The notes under the pieces: model-generated
Told to the model about the DNA's origin: nothing
Databases searched by the model: none
The model's input: only the letters and a program-made list of their open reading frames with translations
NCBI GenBank assembly: GCA_038501195.1
Contig: JBBPUQ010000001.1
Coordinates: 1,488,001-1,552,000 of the forward strand
Reading direction: 5' to 3'
From: Nemania diffusa
Lineage: Eukaryota; Ascomycota; Sordariomycetes; Xylariales; Xylariaceae
Length of the DNA stretch: 64,000 nt
Position numbers and translations under genes: made by a program
Shown: positions 50,689 to 62,856 of the stretch, in pieces
How the letters are laid out: each line of letters opens with the position of its first letter
Position numbering within the stretch: the stretch's first letter is position 1

Positions 50689-52200
50689 TTATTAGCAGCT
50701 ATATTTTAGTATATAATATTATAGCAAAATATTATTTTTAAAGTTTATATACTAATCGCTAATGCTTTGTAAATATTAATAATTATATATTGTTTTTTAA
50801 AAGCTTTTTATTAATCTGAAGTAATAATAAATCATTTTTAATATTTTAAAAAAATAACTTAGATTTATATAAGCAGCAAACAATATATAGATATTTATAC
50901 AAAAAGTTATTTTTATGTGTTTTTTTTAGCGATATTAAAGTATAATATAATAAAAAATAAACCACTTATAATAATGTAGCATAGTCTGCTCGAGTTTTTA
51001 GCTGTTTTTAGCACATTGACTTTTTTAATATTTAATTAAAACAAATACTTCTTTTTTTACAACTTAAAAAACAAACAAAAACTTTTTTTTAATAGCTTAT
51101 ATAGTTAAAACTTTAGATTTCAATATTACAAAACAGTTATTATAACTATACAAAAAATTAAAATTATTAATATTTTTATATTAGCTTTAAACTTAGTAAA
51201 ATATTAATAGTATAATTTAACAGTAAAAAAATATAAATTAAAAGTTTATAAAAAAAACTTTTTTTAAAATTTAACAAAAAAAGTTGCTATTTTTTAAAAC
51301 TTTAAATATAACTTTTAAAAAAAATAAATAGCATTAGAACTAAAAGCGTTAAACAGTTTAAATACAAAGAATATAAAGCTACTTTTTATTTTTACTAACT
51401 ATAAATTAACTTTATAGAACTTTTTTATTATATAATATATTTATTTATTTAAATAAAATAAACTTAAACTTTTTAATTTGAAATTTTAAAAATACTTTTA
51501 TTTCGAAAACAAAAATAAAATATAAAACAAGCAGTTTTATTTAAATTTATTAATATTTTAAAATATTAAAGCTTTTAAGTAGAGCATAATTGTAAGCAAA
51601 TATTTTTTTCTGCTTAAACTTTTATATATTTTTACTGTTAACACTTAGCTAATTATTAATATACAGTAATTTAAGCTTTATAGCTAAAATATATAATACT
51701 GTAATAGTACAAACAAAAGCAAACTGCTTTATAAACTTTGTTGAATTAGAATTTCGACTATATAAAAATATTTCCAGTATATTAAAAGCAATATAATTAT
51801 TAAGCAAAGTTTTTTTATAATTTTATTTTGTTTTTAAACATATTAAACATACTAATACTGTTTTTAAATATATAAAAAAAAAAATTAAAAAGAATGTTTT
51901 ATTAAATTATAAAAATAAATTAAAATAAATATTAGCTTTATAAATAATTAAGCTTTATATTAATATAATAATAAAATTGTATTAATTACAGCTTTTTTAA
52001 TACTTTAATTTAATAGTTTTACTTAAGTATTTTAAAAGATTTACTATTTTATTATAGTTTGCTGTATAAATTTTCTGTTTTAAAATATTATTATTTATAA
52101 ACAACTTTTTCTTTTTATTTTATTTTATTTGTAATATATTTCTAGTTTTTAAATGTACAAATATTGTTAAGTTGTTATAACTTATATAAAAATAGCTAAA
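50689..52200. other. No gene seen
   Basis: AT-rich with ordinary stop density in the frames looked at. Confidence 0.4.
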
Positions 52201-53160
52201 TATATTATATTTATAAATATTTTTAACCACTTTTTAATCATTTTTATATTTGTTTTATTTAAATATTTCTACTTTAGCAAAATTTTCTAAAAAAATTGTA
52301 AATTTAAACTATATTATTGTATTACTTTTATGTTTTTTGATTTAAAATCAAAATTGCAAAGTACGATGTTTTAGCACTTTCAAGCTTTAGTTTATTTAAA
52401 AGAAAAATTTTTTATATTTAAAACTAAGTACTACTTCTGTATTATTTTTAAAATAGCTATCGTTATATAAACTTTTATAATTTTTAAAACTAAACAATAT
52501 ACTTTGATTTTTTAAGTTTATTAATTATATATTTTTATTAATTATAATTGCAAAAACTTTAATTGTTTTTTTTTTTACTTTTTAAAAAAACAAAATATTA
52601 ATAAAATAATAATATATTAGCTTAAAAAAGCGCTTAACTAATATTTAATTTAGTAATACCTCGCTTTTTTCTTTATTTAAAATAGCTTTTTGCTAAGTAG
52701 TTAATAATATTTCTAAGCTTTTATTTTAAATAATAAGTTAACTAAAAACTTGATTTTCCAGTAGTTTAGCATAAAACTTCGAAATATTTTCATTAATAAT
52801 ATTAAAAATAAAATCAATAAACTTTAACAATCTAAGCCTACTAAAATTATTAAACTTATTAATCTTTATAACAAGCTTGTTTAAATAAGTAATTTAATAA
52901 CTATGCTCTGTATTTATATTTAGCTAGCTTTTTTCGCATAGTAAAAAAGAAACTATTGTAAAATCAAAAGTCGAAAGCAAAATTGAGCTAAGCTATACCA
53001 AACCAAGGACCTCATTCAAAAAAAAAATATTGTTAAACTTTTCCAGCTAGTATTACTTGGATATTAAACAAAAAACTAGCGTATAATCAAAAGTCAAAAA
53101 TACAATTGCGTCAAGTTTTAACAAGTTAATATCTATAGCTACTAAAAGTTAAAAAAATAA
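52201..53160 (-). pseudogene. Decayed coding block with 41-codon repeat
   Basis: Read on the minus strand from 53160 down, stops number about 10 in the first 180 codons and 19 in all 320. 51 codons (52893-52743) are open and read, in part, RLRLLKFIDFIFNIINENIS and KFYAKLLENQ, with many acidic and basic residues. The upstream part contains two copies of a 123-bp direct repeat, exactly 41 codons, giving FLTFDYTLVFCLISK and LSTFDFTIVSFLLCEK in the same frame. Stops are TAA and TAG, with one TGA. The plus strand also has a stop-poor frame over 52928-53331, so strand choice is not certain, but the minus frame is longer and more normal in composition. No family recognised. Confidence 0.45.
52935..53118. 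repeat. 123-bp direct repeat, two partial copies
   Basis: GTAAAATCAAAAGTCGAAAG from 52958 matches GTATAATCAAAAGTCAAAAA from 53081, an offset of 123. Similarity extends about 20 bases to the left and about 30 to the right. The region is GC-richer than its surroundings (CCAAACCAAGGACCTC), and several differences are G-to-A. Confidence 0.7.
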
Positions 53161-55141
53161 AAAGAAAAAAAAAAAGTTTAAAACTGAAAAAATACAGCAG
53201 TAAAAATCTTATATGCTTTTTTGCCCTTTTACTGTTTACTTTTTTGTAAATGTTTGCCCGCTATAAGTTGTTTAGCAATCGCTTTTTTATTTTATAAATA
53301 TAAACATGCTATAAAGCTTAATTATAAAAATTAAATATAAGTTATAAAAACTACAAACTAAAAATTATTTAACTTATATTAATATTAAATAACTAAATAA
53401 ACTTTGTATAATATGCTAAAAGTGCAGCTTATAAAAATTAACAATTGTTATTAACTTTAAGTTTTATTAACATAACTTTTATAAGCAGCTTTAACAAATA
53501 CGCAGCAATAACAAACTAATTATTTACTTAACGTAGTTTTTGTTTTATTTTAACAAACTATAGCGCTAAATTATTACAAACTACAAGCTTACAGCTATAT
53601 TATAGCTTATAAAGCTAAAAAACTTTACAAAAGCTTCGCTGCTTAATTATTTAACTATTTACTAAGTTTCTTAAGTAATATATACTCTTTAATGCTTTTT
53701 TAATTCGATTTTTCTTTAAAATACTTTTAAATAAAGTGCTTAAAAGTAATATATACTATATATACTGTTTTATAATATGTTACTATTTACTATTTCAGTA
53801 ATTCTGCTAGTATTAATTTAGCGTACTAAAGTGTACTAGTGCTTGCTTTTTTATTAATTAAATAAAAAAGCTAAAATAAAAGTCTTAATAATAGTTATTT
53901 TTAATAAAGTTTTATTTATTTAAACTTGTTTATTTATATTTTATTGTTGTAAGTTTTAACGCTATTAAATAGTTTATATATATATTTTAATACATAGAAT
54001 AAAAAATTAACTAAAAATAAATTCTTTAATATATAACTAACTGTTTAATTAAATAAAAGTTCAAGTAATAAGTAAATAATTTGCAATTATATAACTTAAT
54101 GTTAAGTAATAAAGTTACAAAACCCCAAAAAGTGTTTATATTAAAAGCTTAGTTTATATATATAAGGTTTTTAGTCTCTCCACAAAGTACTAAAAAAATA
54201 AAATCAAATTGATCTTTTTATTAAGCTTTATATAATACTTTTTTTTAGTTTTTCTAACTGTTAATAAAGCTTTTATCTATTTAATAATTCAGCTTTTTAA
54301 CAGCTAAGTTTTGTTATACTACAATTAGTTTATAGTATAAACACACTTTAATTTATAAATATAATAAAACAACATATACAATATACTTTACTAAAAACTG
54401 TTTTAGCTAAAAAGTACAACAAATAAATAAAAAAGCAAAGCTTTGTTAAAAATGTAAATTATAACTAACTAAAAAGTACTAAAAGTTTTACAAAGTTAAT
54501 AGCTTTATAACTTATAGCATAGTTTAACAGCTTATATAGTTATAATAGCAATATTAAATTATATAAAGTAACTACTAATTTCGTTTAAAGTAAAACTAAT
54601 ATAAGCTATTATTTAAGTTATAATAAAGCTATTTTTATATTTATTAATATAATCAATAATTAATATAACTTAAAAAACATTTAATTAAATTATTACTTTA
54701 TTTAAAAGTTATAAACTTTATTAGTTTTTGTACTTATAAAAACACATTATTAAAACAAATTAATATAGCTCTAAAAAAAAATTCAGCTAGTTAATTTGTT
54801 TATAAAATATCAATATATAAAGTTATTTAAAAAATATATATATTTAGCAATTAGTTATATTAATAAATAAAGCTATAAAATTAACTTTAATTTATTATAA
54901 GCTTTAGCAACTGCAACAAATAGTTGTTAAAAATATAATATTAACTAAGCTTTTAAAGTAAGCAAAAAATATATAACAAAAAAAGCAGCTAATAAAACAA
55001 TTGTTATAAAAGCAGCTAAAAAATTACTAAACCTAGTTCTAAAAAAACGAAGTAATATATAAAAAGTTAATATGTTTTTTTCTTACTATTTCAATATTTT
55101 TTTTATTTTAACTTTTTTGTTATTTAATTTTATAAGTAATT
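53161..55141. other. Mostly featureless
   Basis: 53201-53331 keeps TTGCCC, TTTGCCCGCT and an open plus-strand run of about 43 codons, which may belong to the neighbouring relic. Beyond that, AT-rich sequence without a gene. Confidence 0.4.
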
Positions 55142-55384
55142 ATAAAAAGCTTAATATTACTTTAAGTTATAAACTTTTAAACTTTTAACTTTTTTTAGCT
55201 TTTATTAATTATTATACTTTAGTATTTAAAGCTTAAATAATAAAGCTTAAATAACTTTATAAAATTAAATATTTATTTTGAATTTTATATTATTATATTT
55301 CAATATTTAAAACTTAATTAACAAAACTTAAATAATTTTATAAAGCTAAACAGCTATTTCAAGCTTTATATATACTTAAACAAA
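55142..55384. repeat. 81-bp tandem repeat, two to three copies
   Basis: The block TATTTAAAGCTTAAATAATA starting at 55223 is repeated from 55304 (TATTTAAAACTTAATTAACA), and similarity continues over most of 81 bases. A more diverged copy seems to fill about 55142-55222. The period is a multiple of three, which fits the reading frame across it. Confidence 0.65.
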
Positions 55385-55750
55385 GATTTTAATAATGTTG
55401 CTTTAAATACATTAATAAATAAACTAGTTAATTAACTAACAACAATAATATTTAGTATTAATTATAACAATTTTAATACTTTTAATAATAGCTTTAACAA
55501 TAATTACTTTTATAATAGCGACTTTTATAATAAAACAAATAACTTTATATAAAATTCTTTTCTAAATTAACTAACTGTTATATTAGCACTTAAAAAAAAG
55601 TTTAACAAGCTTATTAATTTTATAAATAACAGCTCAATATTGCAGCTCTTTAATAAACAAGCTACACTTTTGCAAATTTTTTGTAATAATATCTTTATAT
55701 TATATAATCGCTATTTAAACTTAAAAATCTACAACGTTAAGTTTAACTAA
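55142..55750 (+). pseudogene. Decayed coding block, Asn/Leu-rich repeats
   Basis: One of the strongest candidates. In the plus frame with codons starting at 55244, 168 codons up to TAA 55748 hold only four stops (55319, 55433, 55550, 55568; all TAA), where about 20 are expected. Runs of 37 (55322-55432), 38 (55436-55549) and 59 codons (55571-55747) are open. The upstream part is an 81-bp tandem repeat, 27 codons, translating YLKLK-LNNFIKLNIYF and YLKLN-LNNFIKLNSYF in register. The middle is Asn/Phe-rich (FNTFNNSFNNNYFYNSDF), as if Asp had become Asn, and the end reads KKKFNKLINFINNSSILQLF. The LxLxxN spacing recalls leucine-rich repeats, but this is a weak resemblance. Product unknown. Confidence 0.5.
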
Positions 55751-56814
55751 AATAATAACACAACTTATTAATATTAATAAATAAAGCAAAGTTAAAAATA
55801 TTAAACATTAAACTTAGAAAAAAGCAAAAGTGTAAATAATATTATCTTGTTAATATTAATAGATTTGATGTTTTATTTTACTGTTTATATTTTAGTTAAT
55901 AAAAAAAGCACTTCAGTAATATTTTGTTGCTTTATACTAAAACTGTTTTATAATAAAACAAGTAACAATTTTAGCTTTAAAAAAATAAACTCGGTATAAA
56001 GCAAAAAGTTTTATTTAAACGTTAAAACTATTTAAAGCATACTGTATAATTTTAGTAATAGCTATATAATTATTTAATAATTAATATATCAAACTTTTTT
56101 ATAGTTTAAATAAAATTTACTTCGTTAATATAACTAATTTTTTTTTTATAATAATAACTTTTTTATTTATTTTAAATTTTTATATATTCAATATTGTTAT
56201 ATTTTTTTACTACTTTTATTAAAAAAAAAAATAAACTTAAAAGTGATTTTTTATAACTATTAAAACTATATACTTTTATTTCTTTGTAAAAAGTTTTAAA
56301 ATAAATAGTTTTAAATTTATTGCGTTAAGTGTAGCTACAAAAGTCTTAAAAGCGAAAGCTTTGAAAGCTATTAGTTGTTGCAATATATTTTCGATTTTAA
56401 ATAATTAACTAAAAGCTCGCTTTATTTCTATTATATAAAAAAGAACTATTTATAAGTGTTAAAAATTATATATTTAAGCTTAAAACTTTTTTTTTTTTTT
56501 TTTGTTTAGCTTTTAAATCTGTTTATAATATTAAATATAGCAGGTTTTTAAACTAGTTATTAATATTAAATCTATTACAAATATTAAAAATTAATATTGC
56601 TAAAACTTCTTTTTTATTTAGTAGCTTATTATAACTATAAATAATAAAAATAAAAGTAAACATATAAATATTAATATATATAAATAACAGTATTTTGTTT
56701 AATATAAAAAAAAGTTGTTTAAATTTCTTTTAGCTTATTTTGTAAAATATAACTAACTAATTAGTATTAATAATTTGTAAAAAAACTAGTTAGTAATATT
56801 ATTTTAGTTTTTAA
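55751..56814. other. No gene seen
   Basis: AT-rich. A small GC-richer patch at 56320-56420 (GTTAAGTGTAGC, AAAGCGAAAGC, AGCTCGC) is too short to read. It contains the T17 run at 56487. Confidence 0.4.
56487..56503. repeat. T17 run
   Basis: Seventeen T between AAGCTTAAAAC on the left and GTTTAGCTTTT on the right, which are imperfect reverse complements. Confidence 0.8.
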
Positions 56815-56970
56815 AAAACCGATTATATATGTTGCTATTTAAACAGTGTTTTAAATATTTTCAAACTATAATTTTTTACAAAAGTCGACATAGAAAAGAA
56901 AAAAGAATTAAAAAGTAAATTACAACTAATGTTTATATTATTAGCGAAAATAAATTTAATATATTTATAA
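56815..56970 (+). pseudogene. Possible decayed fragment
   Basis: 52 codons with one stop (TAA 56869) end at TAA 56971. The second part reads TKVDIEKKKELKSKLQLMFI, rich in charged residues, from a patch with GTCGACATAG. It is short and within chance expectation by length. No family. Confidence 0.25.
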
Positions 56971-57839
56971 TAATTTAATATATAAATAGTTTATTTAGTA
57001 AAAATATACTTTGTATTACTAATATACTTAATATAATAATTGAAATAATTATAAATAAAATATATAAACTAGTTGTTTAATGTTTTAATAAACTTTTAAC
57101 TAGCAGCAAAATTTTCGTAGTAATTTATAGTACTTTTGTTTTATAAAACATAGTACTAATAACAATAAATTTATAAAAAGTGCAGCAGTTGTAAATTTTG
57201 AAAAAATTAAAAATAGAGAAAATTATACTAATAATAAAAAGTAACATAAAAAAAAGATCTCTTTTTTTAATTGCAAAATTATAAATAAAATAAAGTAATT
57301 ATTAGTATTTAAGTTAGCTAACAATATAATTTATAACAGTTACTTTTAATTATAGTATATTTATTTCTTTATATTAAAACGAGTATAAATAGCTATATAG
57401 AGCTTTTTTAATAAAGTTTAAAGCGTATTATATTGTTTTGTTATAAAAGCTTTATAAATAAAGTATAACAATAATAAAAAAAATAAAAAAAGCTAAAGCT
57501 ATTAAAACTTAAAAAACAATAAGCAAAAAAAAAGTAATAAAAGTTATGCTTTTAATACTTTTATAAATTTTTAATAGCAAATAGAAATAAATAAACGTTA
57601 AAAAAACATTAACAGAATTAACAATATATATAGCAAAAAACTGTTTTTAATGTAACTTTATATTTTTAAGTAATATTGTAAATAATAACAGTAAAAAAAG
57701 TAGAAGTTAATAACAAAATAAAGTAATATACTGCAAAAATAATGCAACTACTAAATCAACTGCTTAGTTTATATATAATTTTTTTTTGCGAAATATTCTT
57801 TAGTTTGTTTTAAAAGTACTACTGCTTAAAGTAGTTAGT
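56971..57839. other. No gene seen
   Basis: AT-rich with nothing distinctive. Confidence 0.4.
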
Positions 57840-59700
57840 AAATTATAATATTTTACAATTTTGTTAAATTTAAGTAATTTTAAAATAAAATTATACTAAA
57901 AACTTACATTTAACAACAGTTTAAAAAACTTTTTTAATATATTAAGTATATTTTATATTTTTTTTTAATATATTTTAAAAACTTTAATTATAAAAAAATA
58001 AATATATATATTTATTTAATATTAAAGTTTAATCTAATAGTAAATAATAAATATATTAATAATGCTATATAAATATATTTTAAAAGTAATAAGTTTATTT
58101 ATTTTTTATATAAATATATTTTATATTATTTTATACTTTTAAACTTAATAGCAATAATAAAACTATTTAATAAATTAAAATTAATACTATAAAAATTTAA
58201 AACTATTGTATATATTTTTATTTTAACTTTTGTATTATTATATAGTTTTTTTAAAGTAATATTAAAAAAAAAAGTTTAAACTTTAAAAATAAAAGCAAAA
58301 ATTAATTAAAATTAAAAAAATAAAGTTATAATAAATTAAAAATAAATTAAAAACAGAAATTAACATTATTATATAATATATATAATTAATTATTAAATTA
58401 TATTATATTTTATAAAAAAGTAAATAAAATAAATTTCATTAAAAAATATAAAACATTATTGTTTATTTATATAATTATAAAAATATAAAATTATATAAAT
58501 AATATTTTTAATAAATATAATTAAAACAAATGTTAATATTATTAAGCTTTTTAAAAAAAAAGTAAAAAAAATAAAAAAATATAAAAATATATTAATATTA
58601 TTAATAATATATTTATATAAAAATATATATAACACTTATTTGTTATAATTATTTTTTTAAAATTATATTTAAACTATGTTATAAAATATAATTAGTTAAA
58701 ACTTTTAATATTAATATTATTAACTAGTTAGTTTTAATGTTATATTTATATTAAATAAAGTTAAGTTTTTTAAAACTTTATACTTTTTATTTTTATTAAA
58801 TAATTAAGTTATAAAATAATTTAATTATAAAAAAAACATTGTTAAAACTTTTTAAAAAAAATTTATAATATATAGTTTATATATAAAAAAAAGCTTTTTT
58901 TTTACTTTAGTTTAAAAAACTAAAAAATTAATAATGTTAAGTTTTAACTTTTATATTATATTTTAATTACTACTTTTTAATAATTTATTTTTAATTTAAA
59001 ACTTAATTTTATAATAATTAATATTAAAAAAAGTTATTTATATAATTTTATTACTTTGTTAATTATTATATTTATTAATTAATTAATTTTTTTATTTTTA
59101 TTTATATAATATTAGTTTATTTATTTTAATTATTTATATAATTATAATGTTTAAACTTTTATTAAAATTTACAAGTTTTTTATAAGCAAATAAATTATAT
59201 AATGTTTAAAATATTATAATATTAAACTTTAAAAAAGTAAAATTATAGCATAAATTTAGTTTGTTTTATATTAAATAATAAAATAAACTTTAAATATTTA
59301 AATAAAACTTTTTTTTATATATATTAATAATAATTTAACTTAGTAATACTAAGTAGTTTATTTTATAACATAAAGTTATTTAATATTATTAATATATTAT
59401 ATTTATTAATAATATTAAATTTAATAAAACATTAATAGTTTTAATTATTATTATTTTAAATAATTTATTATTATATAAAGTAATAATATAATAAAATTTA
59501 ATAAATATATATAAAAAAATAATAAAAGTAAACAATTATAAAACATTAAGTTAAAAATAAAAAAAATTAATTATATTATTTTTTAAAAATATAAAAATTA
59601 ATTTTTAACTTTTTTATATTTAAAAATACTTTTAATTTATTATTTTATAATTTTGTAAAAACTTTATTTAATATAGTTTTTAAAAGCATAACATTAACTA
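57840..59700. other. Extreme AT zone, about 6% GC
   Basis: In 57961-59220 I counted about 79 G or C in 1260 bases, against 16% elsewhere. Several lines have one to three G+C per 60. Stops are dense in all frames and no island or array is present. The right edge is sharp, at the inverted repeat 59704-59770; the left edge is gradual near 57.8 kb. It could be a fully mutated element, an AT-only spacer, a matrix attachment or replication-origin-like easily melted region, or part of a centromere core. None can be shown from sequence alone. Confidence 0.75.
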
Positions 59701-59703
59701 TTA

Positions 59704-59770
59704 TTTCTGCTAGTAAAATTAATTATTTTTTTATAAAATTTTATTATATTAATTGATTTGCTAGCAGAAA
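59704..59770. repeat. 10-bp inverted repeat at zone edge
   Basis: TTTCTGCTAG (59704-59713) and CTAGCAGAAA (59761-59770) are exact reverse complements separated by 47 AT-rich bases, and imperfect pairing continues inward. It marks the change from the 6% GC zone to ordinary sequence. Confidence 0.65.
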
Positions 59771-59852
59771 AAAGAAGCTAAATAAATTAAATAAAATAAG
59801 TAAACTAAGTAGTAAAAGTTACAGCTGCTTGTTTTACAAGTTAAATCTTAGT

Positions 59853-59888
59853 GTAGCTAGTACAGTAGCTAGTGTAGTAGCTTAGCTA
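59853..59888. repeat. 12-bp tandem repeat, three copies
   Basis: GTAGCTAGTACA (59853), GTAGCTAGTGTA (59865) and a partial GTAGCTTAGCTA (59877). The surrounding 59820-59950 is GC-richer (GCACACAAA, GAATCCCAC). Confidence 0.75.
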
Positions 59889-60660
59889 AGTTAGAAAACT
59901 TGCACACAAAAAGTTTAGTTGCAAGAATCCCACTTACAGTTAATTTTTTTACCTAGAATACTTTATATATTGCTGCAAATACACTTAATATAACAGTAAA
60001 AATCTTTTTTACACTTAGTAATAGCTGCAGCTTAAAAAATATAAAAAAAACTAATCTTTTTTTTTATTATTATTAATATAGCATTTATAAAGTTTTTTTT
60101 AGTAGTAGTAATTTATATGCTGCTAATATATTTAAAGCTTGTAAAATGTAGCTTAAATATATATTTATTTATATAGCTATATATTATATGTTTTATTATA
60201 GCTAACAGTAAAATTGAAGTATTTTATATATTTTATGTTTTTTATAAATTAAGTTAAAATAAAAAAGTCGCTAAAAAAAGTTTAGTTTTAAGTAGTATTA
60301 ACGCTAATGAAATAAATAGTTAATAATATATTAGCAATAATAATTAACTAAAGTTAGTTTTTTGCCTTTGCTATAACAGTTGTACTAGTAAATAGCTTTA
60401 ATAATAAAATTGTTTTAATTTAATTAGTTTAAACTTAACTAATATAAACTAACTTAACTAACTTTATTAACTTTGTTTTTTTAAATACATTTTGTTTGTT
60501 TTAGCAGCTATATAATTAATAAAAATACAAAGAACTAAAGAACTAAAAAACTAATAGTTTTTTGTTTTTTAATAAAACATATTTATTTTAGTAAATTTAT
60601 TGTTATTCTGAACTTTAATTTTTGCTAATAATATAGTTAAGCTTAGCTTAGCTTTTTATG
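59889..60660. other. No clear gene
   Basis: AT-rich with repeated GCTTAGCT-type AGCT palindromes. No frame stands out. Confidence 0.4.
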
Positions 60661-62856
60661 TTTACATATATATTTCTTTTGTTATTTGAAACTTTAAGTT
60701 TAAAATGTTTTATTTGTACTTCAAATATTTCTAACTCGTTTTTCTGCTAGTTTATAGCTTATTTATTTCGATTATATTACAACATAATATAATAGCAAAT
60801 ATTTCTTTTAATAGTTAGATCTTTTTTACTTTTTTAAAAGCAACGGGTTAAAAACTTACAAGCTAAAATGTTAAAGCTTAAAATAAAAGCGTTTTTATAA
60901 CTTTTTTTAAAAGTTTAAAAATATAACAGCAAAATATATATTATTATTAAAATAATACTATTATTAAAACAGAGCTGCTAAGTTTACTAAAGTTTTTTTA
61001 AACAATATAGTTTTAATCTTTAGTAATAACAAGCTTTTATAAATTAAAAAAATTCTTTTATTTATTTAAAGAAGTATTACTAGTACAAATATATATTTTA
61101 AAAATCTATTTTTAAATAAACTATTATGTTAATATTTGTTTAAATATAGTTTTTAATATTACATTTAGTACTAATAACAATATAAAAAAGCTGTTATAAA
61201 TTTTAAGCAGTAACTAAAACAATAAGTTTTTATTAAGCTATTAAAAACAAATATAGAACTAAAAACATTTTTTAAAAATACTGCTTACTTTAATATTGTT
61301 GCAACAATTTTTTATATTGTTTAAAGCTTTACAAATAAACAAAAACTGACTTAATTTAGCAAATAGTGCTTTGTGCAAACAAAAATAAACACTTATTTTT
61401 AAGAACATTTTTAGCAGCAAAAGCACTAGCGAAATAATTTATGCTATATTGTTAAAAGTAAAGTTTTAATATATACTTTATTTAAGCTGTTTTACTTTAT
61501 TTCTAAAACTAAAAAGTAACATTTATAAAAAAAACATATTATGTTGTAACTTTTTAGTTAAAAACAATAGCAGTAATATAACTAAGCTACTTTTAATTAA
61601 ACTAACATTTTATTTAAAAAAAGCTGCACTTTATTACAGAATTTTTTTCAATGTATTTATTGCTAATAATAAAAAAAATAACGCTGAAGCTATATAACAA
61701 CTTAATAGCTAAAACAGCTTGCTGTACTATTTAAGCCGTTGTTTAAAAGCAAAAAATAAAAATATGTACTACTTTTTAAAAGCTAGTAAACAAAAGCAAA
61801 ATAAAAAAAACAATAACATTTGTTTATTACTTTGTAAATGCTGCAAAACCTTTGTTTAGTTTAATTCGCCTTATTTTTTACTTATTTTAATAAAAACTAA
61901 AACTTGAAAAATTTATTGCTTAATGTAATTATAGCTAGTTTAAAACAACGAACAATTAGCTATTAGTACTTAAATATATACAAAGTGGTATAACTTAAAA
62001 AAAGCAGCTTAGCTTTTTATTCGTTATATATTTTTTTAGCTTATATTTATTCTGTAAGTATTTTTTGATATAGTAGTATAAGTATTGTTGTTAGTTATAA
62101 AATAACAAGTTAGCATTTAAGTAATATTTTAACAATTGTAACTTTATGTAGTTTTTTCAGCATAGATAGCTAACAGAGGAAATATTTTCAAGTATTAAAA
62201 TAAAGCACTAGTTTTATACGCTAGCTTTTCTATATTTAATAATGCAGTAGCTAATACTTAAATGAAGTAATAAAAGCATAAATGTTAAAAATGCAAAAAA
62301 GATAACGTTGTAAAAGTATACAGTAATATAAATACAATATTTATTGTTTATAAACAAACATAAATATTGTAAACAAACTTATTAATAAATTCTTTAGGAC
62401 TTAATTTATAGAATTTTATAAATATAATAAAACAAGCTATATATAACATGTTTGGATTTTTATAAAAAAGAGCAGCTAACAGCTAATAGTTTATTATTAA
62501 CTAGTATTAAAAATGGTATAAAAACATATAATCAATAAGTTATTGCTAGCTAAACAAAAAACTTAAAATCGGCTTTTTTTTATATTTTAAGACTTAATTA
62601 TTAACGATCAAAAGCTAAAATAACCTAAAGCTAATAAAATAATATTAGCGACCTGTTTCTTGGAACAAAAACTTTGTTTTTTATAGCAAGATATTAAATG
62701 TTGTTTTTTTTCTACGTTTTAATTCTAGCTCGCTAGTTGCATATGCAGCTATTATATTTAAATATGCAAGTGCTAGTTTATATTTTTAGATTAAATAGTA
62801 TACTAAGTGCTAAGCTTGTATTACTTCTTTTTAGCTGTTTTTTAAATATAATACAA
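60661..62856 (+). pseudogene. Possible long, heavily decayed coding block
   Basis: A single plus frame starting at 60661 keeps GC-richer codons over 2.2 kb. The best open runs are 61618-61731 (38 codons), 61780-61887 (36) and 62737-62856 (40). Samples read QRVKNLQAKMLKLKIKAFL (from 60841), RTFLAAKALAK (61411 on) and LHMQLLYLNMQVLVYIFRLN (62737 on). Preserved patches include CAACGGG, AACAGAGGAAAT, GCGACCTG and CTTGGAAC. Stops are about 70 in 720 codons, only slightly below background; nearly all are TAA or TAG. The case rests on composition, so it may be several fragments or partly illusion. No family recognised. Confidence 0.3.

Noticed and set aside
52928..53331. Plus-strand stop-poor frame over the 123-bp repeat
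   Set aside because: It is open because the patch is GC-richer. The minus-strand frame extends further and has more balanced composition, so only the minus frame is annotated, with the ambiguity stated.
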